Shown: piece after piece, positions 11,511 to 22,519 of the stretch | Layout: each line of letters begins with the position of its first letter | Numbering within the stretch: the first letter of the stretch is position 1 | Assembly (NCBI GenBank): GCA_036365145.1 | Contig: JAEOAD010000031.1 | Coordinates: 13,668,501-13,732,500 of the forward strand | Origin: Orientallactaga sibirica | Taxonomy: Eukaryota > Chordata > Mammalia > Rodentia > Dipodidae | Direction: 5' to 3' | Length of the DNA: 64,000 bases | Program-made: the position numbers and the translations under genes | Notes under the pieces: generated by a model | What the model was told of the DNA's origin: nothing | Databases searched by the model: none | Seen by the model: only the letters and a program-made list of their open reading frames with translations

Positions 11511-11547
11511 ATCATAAGTAGAAAATTCATTAACCATACTTTACATA

Positions 11548-12146
11548 AGGACTTCCAGTTAACATGGCAGAACAGGAGCCTCACCAAAGAAGCCTGGGGG
11601 TTAATAGGATGAAACAACATACAAGATGGTCCCTCTTTTTTTGCCCTTTTTGTGTAAAAGTCAAGATCTTTATGGAACTTACTATGGCAGGAAAGACTCC
11701 TGAAGAGAAACAGGAGGGGTCTCCTGGCAGTCAGCAAGGATCTGACTCTAGTGAGCCACCTCTGGGAAGCGTATCTCCTTGCCCCCGCCTGACTGAGACA
11801 GCCAGAGCCTTGGAAACTTGGGAGGGGCTTCTGCACTCACACCAGCCCTGCAAAATCCAAAGAACCCAAAGGAGAGAACAACTGGGACCAGCCTAGCAGC
11901 TCCGACAGCATCCCACTGCCTCTCTTCCCACATGCTCCAGTATGGGGAACACCACCCAAGATTGCAGGACGTAGGGGGATCACATCCACCCCTCCCTCAC
12001 ACAGCAGCATCCAGCCCAGCAGATACAAACCTCTGACCTACTCAGCCAGCCGAAGAGGCAAGCCCAAAGAAGGAAATGGCTTCATAAGCCATTGTAGATG
12101 AAAGAGAAATTTACCCCCAAAGCCTTGCTCATATACTCACCAGCAA
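11548..12146 (+). mobile_element. Possible LINE-1 5' UTR
   Basis: Begins 'acttccagttaacatggcag', reminiscent of L1 promoter starts ('cttccggttaacatggcgg'). It is GC-richer than its surroundings, with CCCAGCAGCATCCAGCCC-type sequence. No ORF1 follows in frame. The antisense LTR at 12153 interrupts it, and similar sequence may resume to about 12.98 kb. Frames of 60-119 residues on both strands are incidental to the composition. Confidence 0.3.
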
Positions 12147-12597
12147 TTGTGATGTCCGAAAGGCCTGACCGACACAAAGAACCAGATCAGACCAGATCAA
12201 CAAAGCTAGTTTAGGTTTATTGGCACAACTCTTGCGCAAGGTTCACCTGTCTCCAGGTGTGAGGCCAGGGAACTCACCTTGGGTCCTAAGATGGAGGCCT
12301 TTTGAAGGGCCCGGGCGGGGGAAAATAACCTGTCAGCTAGGAGCTGGTCTGTTCCCCTATATGGCCATAACTAGTGCACCAGAGCAAGCTAAGGATTGTA
12401 ACTGTTTCAAGGAAGGGAGGGAGCAGAGGCCTCCTTATAAGGTCACAGTTAAGGTAGGCGACCGACTGCTGGCTGGCAGGGGAGTCTTGAGATTGCTGGC
12501 CCACATCATACTTGGTAATGTGGGGAATGGGGCTGTCGGAGAGCATGGCCACCATGTTGGGTCTTTGTTCTGAGCACGGTCCCACCTAACAATGTCA
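12147..12597 (-). mobile_element. Solo LTR, ERVK-like, antisense
   Basis: LTR 12153-12591. On the minus strand it starts TGTTAGGTGGGACC and ends TTTCGGACA, the same TGTTRGG...CGACA/CGGACA frame as the LTR at 61.8 kb. The antisense polyadenylation region shows as 'ggtttattggcacaactctt' near the left end. Flanking hexamers ttgtga (12147-12152) and atgtca (12592-12597) could be a decayed 6-bp TSD (4 of 6 match). No internal retroviral genes are present, so this is a solo LTR. Confidence 0.65.
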
Positions 12598-13450
12598 AAA
12601 GGACAATTGTCATGAATTCACTATTAGGACATTTGCATAGCAGGCATATCCACCAGCTTGGGTCACTCCAATATTCTTCTTTGGGATAATATGGAGACCA
12701 CATCTGGCACCTCGAGCTCCTACCCTGAAGATACAACTACAGACCTCCACATACAAGAATAGCTGATAAAACAGAAAATCCAAGCAATGGACTAACCCAT
12801 GATGCAATGATCCCAGTCTAGTAATATAGCATAGCCAGCCTACCAATATCTAGCTTAGCAACTTAGCACAGTTGCTTACTGATGTGGCAGTATGGTTGAC
12901 TGGGAACTGCCTCAGTACTGCTGCCCAGCGTCAAGGAAGATCATGTCACATACTGTTTGTCTAACAAAAGATCAAGATCCACCACATCATCCTGCACTAG
13001 AAATAGCATTAGCCCAGCCTTCACAAGTGGAGAACCCCCCTGGATCTTGTCACAGAGTCTCTCGGTAGGAAACTTGTACAAACAGTCCTCTAGATTTCTT
13101 AAGGCATTCCCTTTCTAATCCTGTTCTTCAGGATCTCCCAGGGAAGTGGCCAGAAGCATAGAGGTGTGAATCAAGACCACCAGACCTGAGATGGGACTTG
13201 TATGGAAGTGTGAAGTTGGTATTGGGGACCCAAAAGAGGGTCATGTGAAAGCTTCTCAGGGGAAATGCCTTTAAACTAAATTCCAGAGGAGGACTAGGGA
13301 GTTGCCTGACAGATCATGGGATATAATGCGGCTGGTCAGCGACACTGGAGAGAACTGGAGGTAAGAGGCAAACAGTCAGAAGAGTGGTTCCTACCTAGCA
13401 TATGAGAGCTGTGAGTGGCAGTTAGAGTGTATGTTTCAACTTTGGTGATG
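12598..13450. other. No gene; left part perhaps continues the L1 5' UTR
   Basis: 12600-12990 has a composition and CTGCTGCCCAGCGTCAAGG-type sequence compatible with the block before the LTR. The remainder has no recognisable feature. Confidence 0.35.
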
Positions 13451-13454
13451 ATGA

Positions 13455-13578
13455 CAATAATTAGATATCTTTCAACATTCTAAGAGCCCAGCTGTTCTTA
13501 CACAGGGCGTTGTCTTATTTAGCTCTGTCAGCAAATCCACGTAGAGATTATTGTTGTCTACATGACACAGATAAGAGA
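13455..13578 (+). repeat. MIR SINE, sense
   Basis: 'tgatgacaataattagatat', 'cagggcgttgtcttatttag' and 'attattgttgtctacatgac' followed by 'acagataagagaac' follow the MIR core and 3' region ('tctcatttaatcc..attattatccccattttacagatgag'). Confidence 0.6.
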
Positions 13579-14412
13579 ACTTCTAGTACAATCTGTAATA
13601 GAAGCGATTTGTGTTATGCCTTATTTCCTACTCTATGGTGTGTGTCTCTTTAAAAGCAAAAGCTTGACCCTCTTCTCCCCATATGGTAGTGTTCTGAGTT
13701 TAGTCTATGTTCTTCCTGATTTGATGGTAAATTTCGCATTGCACATGATGAATCATCTCAGTCTTCGGAAGTCGGCTCTGCTGTGCAGGGGCCTGTCCAC
13801 AGCTGCTTCCAGGGCTATGTGCACTCACTGATCTATCCATTCAACCCAAATACCAGGCACTAGGCTAGGTGCTGTGTGCCAGATTACAGTGCGTATCCTG
13901 TTTCCTTTACCACAATGGCCATTTGGCTGATTTCTGTTTTCTCATGAGGGGTGGATCCAGGCTTTAAATTCCACTCTTTTAGAAAAGGAATGGAAATTAA
14001 ACAGATTCACTCAAAAGTGCTTTTTATATCCCCTATAATCTATCAGACAGCTGCAAGAAAGAAATGAAAGATACTCATTCTTCTGTACATACGTTACAGA
14101 TTTCTTTCATCCTCTAATTTCCTTAGCATATGAGTAGATACACAACTTAGGGATTGAAACATCATCTCATGGGAATATCCAGTTATAACAGGTATGTAAG
14201 GGTTAACACAACATCACCAACCAACAACATTCCTTGAGCCCTTCCATGTTCAAAATATTAGAATGTAGTTGACAGCCGTCCCAACCCAGCAGAGCCTAAG
14301 GAGACAGGATGATGAATTGTGCTGTGGACTCTGGATGTGCTCTTGGAAAAGGAAAGGATATTAAGGATATTAAGGAACAACTGAGAAAATTTGAATCAAG
14401 CATGGCCTTTAG
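13579..14412. other. No gene; traces of ancient repeat
   Basis: Near 13830-13890, 'ccattcaacccaaataccaggcactaggctaggtgctg' resembles the ancient 'ttcaacaaatat..gccaggcactgttctaggcgctg' repeat. Nothing else is recognised. Confidence 0.35.
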
Positions 14413-14585
14413 TTAACAATGATGTATTGATGGTGATTTATTCACAGTGACAAATGTACTGCTCTAGTGTAAGATATTACTATCAAGGGAAAACTAAATA
14501 TGGGCTATATGAGAACTCTCTTTAACCTCTTTGCAATTTTTCTATAAGTCCAAAATTATTACAAAATTGGAAAAAATAAAATACA
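14413..14585 (+). mobile_element. L1M-type LINE-1 3' end, sense
   Basis: 'gtgacaaatgtactgctcta', 'aagatattactatcaaggga', 'gggctatatgagaactctct', 'cctctttgcaatttttctat' and 'aagtccaaaattattacaaaa' then A-rich: a collinear match to the 3' terminus of old mammalian L1M subfamilies. Confidence 0.65.
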
Positions 14586-15007
14586 ATTGACACAATGGAT
14601 ATTCATATTTCTCTCTCTCTAGGTTTTAGTTTGGATTCTTGGCTTGCTCAGAAGTTTTTCTGTGATACAGAAATAACCACATTAGTTGGCTTCAGGCAGC
14701 TTGGGTTGGAGACAGCTGAATTCTTATCCTGGTGCATCTCTGTCAAACGTGAGAAATTGATAGATGGGAACAAATGAGGAAGAGCCCCACCCAGGACCAT
14801 GCCAGGAAAAGGTAAAAAGTATGTAAGATTCCTGCCAAGAAGCCCTGAGGAAAATTCCAACCTCAACTGAAATTTATTGACCAAGGTAATTCAATCTATG
14901 TCAGAGATGATCTTAAAGGTGATATTGTATAGTACAGATATTGCATATGTCACAAAATCCCCTGAAAATCTTATCAGTGTGAACTTCTCAAAGTGGAATT
15001 ATTTTCT

Positions 15008-15085
15008 TTCTTTCCTCATGGCAATTCTCCTACCTCTGCCTACTGAATGCTGGGATAAAAGGAATGTGCCACCATGCCTGGCTCT
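15008..15085 (-). repeat. B1-like SINE fragment, antisense
   Basis: 'cctcatggcaattctcctac', 'ctctgcctactgaatgctgg' and 'gtgccaccatgcctggctc': the antisense left half of a B1. Truncated. Confidence 0.75.
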
Positions 15086-15184
15086 TTTTATTTTTTAAAC
15101 CAAAATTTGTTATTTTTTCATGTTAAAATAATACATACCCACTTTAGAAAATGTAAAACATGTTTTTTTCTTAAAAAGGGGTTT

Positions 15185-15340
15185 CTGAGCTGGGCATGGT
15201 AGCTCACATCAGTAATCCCAGCACTCTGGTGGCTGAGGCAGAAGGATCACTGGTGAGTCCCAAAAATGTATGGAATACAGATTGAGTTACAGGGCAACCT
15301 GGGCTACAGTGAATCCTTGCCTCAAAAACAAACAACAACA
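15185..15340 (+). repeat. Old B1-like SINE, sense
   Basis: 'gagctgggcatggtagctca', 'gtaatcccagcactctggtg', 'gctgaggcagaaggatcact' and 'gcaacctgggctacagtgaa' then an AAC-rich tail. Divergent relative to the copies at 5.7, 20.0 and 42.1 kb. Confidence 0.8.
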
Positions 15341-15461
15341 AAGTGTTTTTGTGAATCCAGAATCAAAATTCCTCATGTTCTATATTCCTACTAATTTAGA
15401 TAGGTCTTATTTTATAGAAATCTTGAACAATATAAGCTGTGGAAGAATTCTCTAAAATGAG

Positions 15462-15800
15462 CTAGTTGGGAACTGGAGAGATGGCTCAGTGCATAAAGTT
15501 CTTATTGCACAAGCATGAGTACATGAGTTTGAATCCATGGAACCCAAATATATAAAAGCCAGATACTATTGTGGGTGGCTGTAATCCTACCACACATATG
15601 GTAAGAAGGGACTCAGAGACAGGAGAATGTGCTGGAAGCTTGTGGGCCAGTTAGCCTGGTGAATGGTGTGGTAAATGATGAGAGAACCTGCCTCAAACAA
15701 GATAAAGGCGAGGACCAACACCTGAACGTTGTCTTCTGACCCCCACACTGGAGTCCACAATCATACACATAAACTCATTCACATACCCAAAGAATAGGCT
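15462..15800 (+). repeat. B4-type composite SINE, sense
   Basis: Head 'aactggagagatggctcagt', then 'aagcatgagtacatgagttt', a B1-like centre 'ggtggctgtaatcctaccac', 'gaacctgcctcaaacaagat' and the CA-rich end 'cacaatcatacacataaac'. Confidence 0.8.
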
Positions 15801-16445
15801 ATTTTATACCTAGAATTTTTTTTGTCAAATTTGATTTTTTTCCCTTTGCCATACTTGAAAAAGTGTTTTTGTAAATATAAAAATATGCTTATAGTAGACT
15901 TCTTGGGATGAATTACACCTCAGAACATCCTTCTGTGGCCCTCCTCTTCATTTCCTGTCCTTCCATGGCTATGCCATGTAGAGGCATCACTGAAGAGGGA
16001 GGAATTCTGAGAAAAGCTTAAAATGGCACCTATGACATTTCAGATGGGGAGAATTTGAGAGAAAGTGCCACATGGACTGGATGTCTGTGAAGTACACCTC
16101 CCAGGTGATACTGGAGTTTGCATTAGTGGACATTCTCTGTTACCCACACCTTCATAGACCTGCCCTCATTACCATTTGTCCATAGCATTAGTGGGCTATA
16201 TTATTCCCACCTCGAAGAATAGCAAGGAAGAACGATTTGCACTTTGCATTCCTTTAGGTTTTGCACACTTGAATGAGATCTGGATTTGAAACCAGAAGAA
16301 TGAACAAGAAACATGAAAAAGATGGACAGTATCCTTTCACCTGCATTTGAGTCCCAAACAACCTTTAATGTCTGTCTATGCATTACTTGCAAATTACAGA
16401 ATTGTGTTGTAGCTCAACTTTTGAAGTATAACGTTATCAAAGTTG
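15801..16445. other. No gene recognised
   Basis: Mixed composition with no repeat I can name and no coding frame. Confidence 0.35.
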
Positions 16446-16895
16446 TTATGGTCAAATCTTGGGTTCTGGCATCCCTAATAAGCCAGACTCAGCCATCTAT
16501 CCTCAGTAGATTAATTAAGAAGACAAGTGGTAGTGAGAAGCAGAGAAAGGAAATTTATTTAATGTGGCCACACTGGACAGAGGAACAAACAGGTCTAGTT
16601 ACCCCATCTTGTGAGTGTTCTGAAGTTTGGGTTTTAATACAAGGCAAGAGGAACGCATAACTGAGCCATCCTGATCAAGGTGTGTTCTTGCTCAGCAGTC
16701 TGTCCTGTGAGATAATCTGTCAGTTTAACTATGTGAAGTTTCTTCCTAGGAGAGAAGTTCTTCCCCTGGCTGGCATCAGACTTCAGCCTTTTCCTTCCCT
16801 CAGCATGAAACTCCTGGGAAATTCCAATTCTTTGGGGTCCATTGTTTCAAAAGTATGATAGCCAGAGGAGGGTATGAGTCTCTTTTTAGAATATC
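16446..16895 (-). mobile_element. Possible LTR, antisense
   Basis: 'gagaaaggaaatttatttaatgtggccaca' looks like the antisense polyadenylation region of a rodent LTR (AAATAAATTTCC on the minus strand). It is followed by about 300 bp of moderate-GC sequence without coding frames. Ends and target-site duplication not found. Confidence 0.35.
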
Positions 16896-17073
16896 TTTGC
16901 TCCTACCAAGAGGGTTACAACAATACAAACATTAGAGCACATCAATTTCATAGAACATGTGTGAAGTAGCATAATATGTAGAGATCTGGGTGGAATCCCT
17001 GACATACACTTTCTGAGAAATAAATGCCAGTTGTTTCCTATTTCCCTTCCCTCCCCTGCATTGTCTTGTGTGC

Positions 17074-17077
<4 letters not shown>

Positions 17078-17123
<46 letters not shown>
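17078..17123. repeat. (TG)n microsatellite, about 23 units
   Basis: Near-perfect TG run and one of the longest simple repeats in the window. It is the expanded CA tail of the adjoining antisense B4. The 96- and 138-residue minus frames reading Thr-His dipeptides are shadows of it. Confidence 0.95.
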
Positions 17124-17124
<1 letters not shown>

Positions 17125-17775
17125 AGGGGTGATGGCATGGATGAGTATGCATATTCATACACATGTGTGTTTGCATGCGAGTGAATGCCAGAGGTTAAAG
17201 TTGAGCATCTTCCCCAGTCACTCTCCATCACACCTTTTGTATTCTCCGTGTGAGTGCATTTATGAGTAGATATATTTGATGTATGTTTGTGTATGTGCAT
17301 GGGCACACACATGCCACAGTGCATGGGTGGAGGTCTGAGGATTTCCACTTTGCTTGAGACATGGTTTCCCTAATTTTGTTTTGGCCACTTTGTGTGTGCC
17401 ATTCTAGCTGGCTCGTAAGCTTTCATCTTCTTCTGGCTCTGCCTCCCATTGCTTAGGCACACTTAGGATCACAGACACATGCATCACTTTGCATCCAGTT
17501 ATATGTGGTTGTGGGGGAATTGAACCTGGGTTGGCAGGCTGACAAGCAAGTGCCTTAACTTAATCACTTCCCAGCACACCCACACACCTTACCTTTGAAA
17601 CAGGGTCTTTCACTGAATCCAGAGGTCACCATTTGGGCTGAACTAGCCAGCCAGCAAGACTCAAGGATCCAGTCACTGCCTCCCCAGTGCTGGCATTACA
17701 GACCATAAGAACTCAGGTCCATTTGCTTGTGCTATATAAGCACTTTACCCATTGAGCAATCTTTCCAGCTTCTGG
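17124..17775 (-). repeat. B4-type SINE interrupted by a second B4-type SINE, both antisense
   Basis: The outer element is 17124-17229 plus 17584-17775 ('gccagaggttaaagttgagc', then 'gaaacagggtctttcactga..gtgctggcattacag..cattgagcaatctttccagc'). The inner element is 17237-17583 ('gcacacacatgccacagtgc', 'gaattgaacctgggttggca', 'cttaatcacttcccagc'). The 7-mer acacctt at 17230-17236 and 17584-17590 marks the inner target-site duplication. Confidence 0.7.
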
Positions 17776-17779
17776 CTAA

Positions 17780-19250
17780 ACTCTGCTCACCCTTCCAGCC
17801 TTCCTGATGCCTTCTTTTGTTGAATCATCAAGATCAAATTTTTCTTTGAAGGCCATGTAAAGAGACTTAAATTTTTTTTTTTTTGGTAAGTTAACTTTAT
17901 TTTATTTTTTTTTTTTTTTTTCAGAGGCTTAAAATAAATATTTAATTATTTCTTGCAGTATACCTTTAAAGAATCCTGCCAGGATTCTTCCATATGTCCT
18001 ATGCTAGGCAGTTTAGTGAGGAAAGTTAACCTGTATTTCAGTTTGACCTTGCAGACACATAACAAATCAATGGATTAATTGTTTTTGTCTCTTTTATAAC
18101 CTGCTTATGTTGATACAGTGCTATATTTCTCTGTTTTCCCTTTATTCCCAGTGTTACCAGGAATAAAATAATCATTGAACAAAGAGGAGTACTAAGCTGG
18201 AAGGAGAGTACCCTGAATTTAAAACAGCTCCTGAGGAACTGTTATTCATGGACAGCTATGGATCTTACCCAATGCTTCAAAGCCCAGGTGGTCATAACAT
18301 CAACTCTGAACCAAGCTCCAGTAGTGAAAGATGTCTCCTAACCTATGCTTGGATCTCTCCAGAGTCTTTTAGGAGTGTGACCTAAATCACATTAAAAACC
18401 AGTTTGTGTCTAGGATTACCTCATCCCATGAGAGGTCTCTGGGCTAAGGATAAGAAGCCATGAAATACCCTTTCCTTTAAGCTATGGGCATTGCCACCTC
18501 AAGTATTTACATTTTTAATAGGTGGTGAGAGATTTTGCAATATTCTGTGTACATCTTGACCCAAACAGGGAATGAACCGAAGAGACCCTGGCCCTATATG
18601 AATAGTTACTGTTCATGCCCCTGGACCTATTCATCACTGGAGAAGTCTGAGCTCATGTCTGCTTCTTAATACACAAAGAGTCTATAAATTCAGCCATTTC
18701 AACCATGGTCAAAACATTCTTCTAAATCATTAAATTATATAGTGGGATTTTATCATACAAGTCTTGCTCTTTGAAATCCATCATTTTTCAAGAAAGATTA
18801 TGGTTACATGTTGTTGCAAATCTACTCTCAGGTAAATACTGTATTCAGAGATATGCAATATTTGCTTTGAACAGAAGAAAGTGACATACTTAGCTTACTT
18901 TTCTTTGATATCTGACAATGGGCTTGTCTTTCATTATGAGAATGAGGTTAAAGAGTTTGTATTAATTTAAATTCAGCAGATATGTTACTGAGATTGAGTC
19001 TGTGTAATTGGATGCCTGATAGAATAAATAGTTGGGGAACTCAAACGGTTTCTTATATTTGCCTGATTTTGGTGTGCTAAGAATCCTTCTGCAAAGCAAA
19101 AGCAAAAGCAAAAGGTAGGGTTTATTCAATAGTCATAAATTAGGACATGAATATTCAATAAAACCCTTCTGTTGTTCTAGTTTTACCTCAACAATTTATT
19201 TCTTGCTTAGTCTTTAAGTATGTAGCAAGGTATTACGATTAAAAAAAAAT
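17780..19250. other. No gene; T-rich block then unique-looking DNA
   Basis: 17868-17924 contains two T-rich runs. 17950-19250 contains no recognisable repeat or coding frame and is among the longest repeat-poor stretches in the window, so it is a candidate for conserved non-coding sequence. Confidence 0.4.
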
Positions 19251-19251
19251 C

Positions 19252-19612
19252 CTCAGCTTTTGGCAGAAGAAGTGGCTAAAGTGAAGAAAGTATTTGTTGC
19301 CCAGACATGAAAACTTGAGTTTGTATCCCCAGCACCCATGGAAAATACTGGGTGTGGTGGCCTGTCTCTAATCATAAGAGACAGGCAGATACCTGGGGCT
19401 TACTGTCTAGCTGGTTTAGTTCTGGGTTTAGCAAATAACACTGTATCAAAAACTAAGGTTGAGTGTGACTGAGGAATATATCCAAGGCCAAAGTCTGGCC
19501 TCCCACAGGCATGCATGCATATGTGCACATGCCTCAGCACACACAAATGAGCCCATGCACATACAATCATGCATACAGGAAAGCACATCACATACACACT
19601 AAAAAAAAAATA
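19252..19612 (+). repeat. B4-type composite SINE, sense, decayed
   Basis: 'cagaagaagtggctaaagtg', 'ttgtatccccagcacccatg', 'gggtgtggtggcctgtctct', 'ggcctcccacaggcatgcat' and a CA-rich tail. Confidence 0.7.
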
Positions 19613-19772
19613 ACCACAACAATCTGAGCTTTGGAAGGAATTGTAGTGGTCATAGTTTGCTTCACAGCTCTACACAGGAGTGGCTTAAAACTGTCCCATA
19701 GCAAAGAATTTCAGGGATGGTATTGATGGAACACCCAAACACCAATGAGAAGATTAACTTAAAGAATGAGTC

Positions 19773-20190
19773 TAGAGCTGGAGAGCTTGCTCAGTGGTTA
19801 AAGGCTTTTGCTTGCAAAGCCTAATGGCCTGAATTTGATTCCTCAGTACTCACATAAAGCTGGATGCACAAAGTGGCTCATGCATCTGGAGTTCCTTTGC
19901 AGTGGCAGGAGGCCCTGTGGTGCCCATACTCACTCTTTCTGTGGCTTCCTCTTTATCTCTGCCTTTATCTTTCTCTCAAATAAATAAATAAACAAATAAA
20001 AATAAAAGAAAAATCCAGGCATGGTGGTGCTCACCTTTAATCCCAGCACTTTGGAGGCAGAGATAGGAGGATTGCCATGAGTTCAAGGCCACCCTGAGAC
20101 TACATAGTGAATTCCAGGTCAGCCTTGGCTAGAGAGAGACCCTACCTTGAAAAATCAAAGTAAATAAAGAAAGAAAGAAAAGAAAAAATA
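19773..20190 (+). repeat. B2-like SINE followed directly by a B1, both sense
   Basis: The B2-like part (19773-20012) runs from 'agctggagagcttgctcagt' through 'gctggatgcacaaagtggct' to (AAAT)n. The B1 (20013-20190) begins 'ccaggcatggtggtgctcac' in the B2 tail and ends in AAAG units. The B1 probably inserted into the older element's A-rich tail. Confidence 0.9.
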
Positions 20191-20239
20191 GTAATTATCT
20201 CATCCCACAGGATGAACTTATTTTACTTAAATTGCTCAC

Positions 20240-20350
20240 TGTAGGGATGGAGCAATGTTTACGTGTGCTCATCAAGTGCCTGGCAATGTTCCACGTGTTC
20301 TGTGGGCTTGCCTCTTCATAGTTTTGCATGACACAGGAGATTGAAGTTCA
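20240..20350 (+). repeat. MIR-like SINE fragment
   Basis: 'atgtttacgtgtgctcatca', 'agtgcctggcaatgttccac' and '..cttcatagttttgcatgaca' follow MIR core order. Short and divergent. Confidence 0.45.
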
Positions 20351-20539
20351 TTCTTGGCTGGGTAGACATACTTGGGGTCCAAATCACTTTTCAGAGCATT
20401 CTTGTGTTTAGCTACACAAATTGGTTTTCATTCTCTGAAACTAGTAGGTACTTTTCGGTTAGCCCTGGGATTATCATTTGGTCATGTGTTCTGTTTTGTA
20501 TGTTCTCCCCTTTCCCGTTGGCTTGTAAATTCTTCATTT

Positions 20540-20805
20540 GTCAAACTTGAGCTCAAAAGTCACCTTGTCTGAGCAGCCTCTCAGATGCGTTCAAATGTAC
20601 CCTGGCCTGGAAGAAGACGAGGCTCTTTTTATCATCCAGTGTCTGCTACCCAGTATCTATGTTCTTTCCACTCTCAAAGCTTTTTGTTTCAAAAGTAAAC
20701 TCACTCAGTACAGAATCCTTCCTTGTTATATTCTCTGTTATACCCTGGGAGCCCAGCAAAACATTGAACACACAGTGGGTATGGGCACCCAGCCTCTTTA
20801 ATTAG
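20540..20805 (+). mobile_element. L2 LINE 3' end, sense
   Basis: 'agctcaaaagtcaccttgtc' (consensus-like 'tcaaatgtcaccttctc'), 'cagcctctcagatg', then 'ctgggagcccagcaaaacat' in the place of 'ccagcacctagaacagtgcctgg'. Ancient; the 87-residue frame across it is incidental. Confidence 0.55.
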
Positions 20806-20954
20806 CATAGATGTTATTATTCTACTGGGCAAGCACAGCTATTTCTAATTATGTGAAAAATAAGTGTCATTGGATTTTTCTGTTCACATTTGTATTTCTT
20901 CAATGTCTATCACTTTATTGCTGAATTAAAAGATGAATTCATTTAACAGATGCT

Positions 20955-21218
20955 GTGAAAGGGCTGGGGAGAAGGCTCAGTGGGTAAGAGTGCTGGCTCA
21001 GCAAGCATAAGTACCTGAGTTCAGACCCCCCAGCACCCACATAAAAGGCCATTCCTAGTGCAGTGGTACAAAGAGAGGAGGACTGCTGGGGCTGGCTGAT
21101 TAGCCAGTCTAGCTTAAAAACAGTGAGCTTCAGGTTCAGTGAGAAACCCTGTCTCAAGAAAATAAGGTGGATCTCCTCTGTGGTCTCTGCACACATGTGC
21201 ACATAAATACAGACCACA

Positions 21219-21256
<38 letters not shown>

Positions 21257-21257
21257 A
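20955..21257 (+). repeat. B4-type composite SINE with (CA)n tail
   Basis: 'gggctggggagaaggctcag', 'gtgggtaagagtgctggctc', 'ttcagaccccccagcaccca', 'cagtgagcttcaggttcagt', 'gtctctgcacacatgtgcac', then about 18 CA units at 21219-21256. AT dinucleotides follow to about 21300. Confidence 0.88.
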
Positions 21258-21349
21258 CACACAAGTATATGTATATATACTCACATATATATGTATATAT
21301 GTGTGCATAAGTAACCATAAATAAATAATGAAGCTGATATACCCATTCC

Positions 21350-21735
21350 CTGATTAAAAGCTATGTGTGTCTTCCTATTTCTTTCAAGGAAAATCTCTAT
21401 ATCTATTGGCATGGTTACATGTGTTTTCCCCTTACCATCATTTCCTGCTGCTCTACCCCACCTCCTACCACTCAATTTTCTGAACGTTCTGGTCCACTGT
21501 TGTGTTTTCTGAGTTATAACGTTGCATCCTCTACATGTGCTTTGACCATCACCCTCCCAGTCTTCCAGGACAGGTTAGGTACCCCACTAAAATATTCTGG
21601 AAGCATCCTTTATTTCCCATCTTTTCTGTAATATATTATTTTAAACACTTGTTTCAGTTTCTATCTTCTCTTCTAAACAGTAGATTCATAAGAGAAAAAA
21701 TTATGCTATCTTCCTATACTGCTTGTATCTTTTTA
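21350..21735 (+). mobile_element. Probable L2 LINE fragment
   Basis: Pyrimidine-rich sequence with 'ttgtgttttctgagttataa', 'ctttgaccatcaccctccca' and 'acttgtttcagtttctatct..aacagtagattcataagaga' (compare 'tagaatgtaagctccatgag') fits the L2 3' region. Weak. Confidence 0.35.
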
Positions 21736-21739
21736 TTGT

Positions 21740-21890
21740 TGTTCATGAGAGCATGTTATCATAAACTTGTTGGCTTAAGCAACAGAAGTTTATTATTTTA
21801 CATTTCTAGAGGTTGGAAGTCCTCCAATATCAAGCTTTCCAATATCAAGCTCCCACTAATCTTGGGCTACAAGAGGGTATACATCCATTA
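21740..21890 (-). mobile_element. MLT1-type LTR end, antisense, with a 15-bp tandem duplication
   Basis: 'tatcataaacttgttggctt', 'aagcaacagaagtttattat' and 'tttctagaggttggaagtcc' are the antisense 3' end of an MLT1-class LTR. Inside it the 14-mer tccaatatcaagct occurs at 21823-21836 and again at 21838-21851. Confidence 0.55.
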
Positions 21891-22445
21891 AATTCTCTCT
21901 AAACTAAGAATGGTTGTCCCATTTAACCTGTGCTGACTTCACTCTCCATTGGAGGATCTGCTTCTCTTTTTCAGACAGAAGTGGGACTTGAGGAGAGAAA
22001 CGACCCATTGCACTTCACTAGGGACCCACTGAAACCATAGATGACTTGGGGAAATAAGCAAGAGTGCTATTTTCTTGGTGAACCTGATATCAACACAAGG
22101 GTAAAGGAGATAGACACTGAGGACATTCAACACCTACCAAAGAGATCCAGAGGTTCCTAAGAGCCCATCACTGAAGTAGAAGTAAAACACACTCAACAGG
22201 GGTCAGGGAATTTTGTGGAAAAGGGGATGGAAAGACTGTTAGAGCCACAAGTTAGGACATTATGTACAGAGACATTGCCTCTTCCCCATAAGTGATGGCT
22301 GCCCCACAATGCATGACCCACAATCCCCATGAGGATAACTGGCATTCCCAATGAGGAGGTTCCCTTGGGAGGGGGACAGGGTTGAGGGAAAGGGTGGTAC
22401 CAACATGTGCTGTTTATATACATTGTCCATAATTATAATATATAT
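21891..22445 (+). mobile_element. LINE-1 3' UTR fragment, sense
   Basis: Collinear with the tail of the 58-60.5 kb L1: 'ctccattggaggatctgctt', 'aaggagatagacactgagga', 'tcagggaattttgtggaaaa', 'ggatggaaagactgttagag', 'gggtggtaccaacatgtgct'. 5' truncated, with no ORF2. Confidence 0.82.
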
Positions 22446-22468
22446 TGTTTATATATGTTGTCCATAAT

Positions 22469-22511
<43 letters not shown>
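22411..22511. repeat. 35-bp AT-rich tandem duplication followed by (TG)n
   Basis: Two near-identical units start at 22411 and 22446 (tgtttatatacattgtccat versus tgtttatatatgttgtccat). An AT stretch and about 16 TG units to 22511 follow. It sits where the L1 poly-A would be expected. Confidence 0.85.

Positions 22512-22519
<8 letters not shown>

Noticed and set aside
11477..12036. Cluster of frames up to 119 residues on both strands, suggesting an exon-rich area
   Set aside because: A GC-richer, probable L1 5' UTR; frames overlap in all phases without one dominating.
16886..17348. Minus-strand frames of 96 and 138 residues rich in Thr-His repeats
   Set aside because: They read through a (TG)n microsatellite and the tail of an antisense SINE; dipeptide content only.
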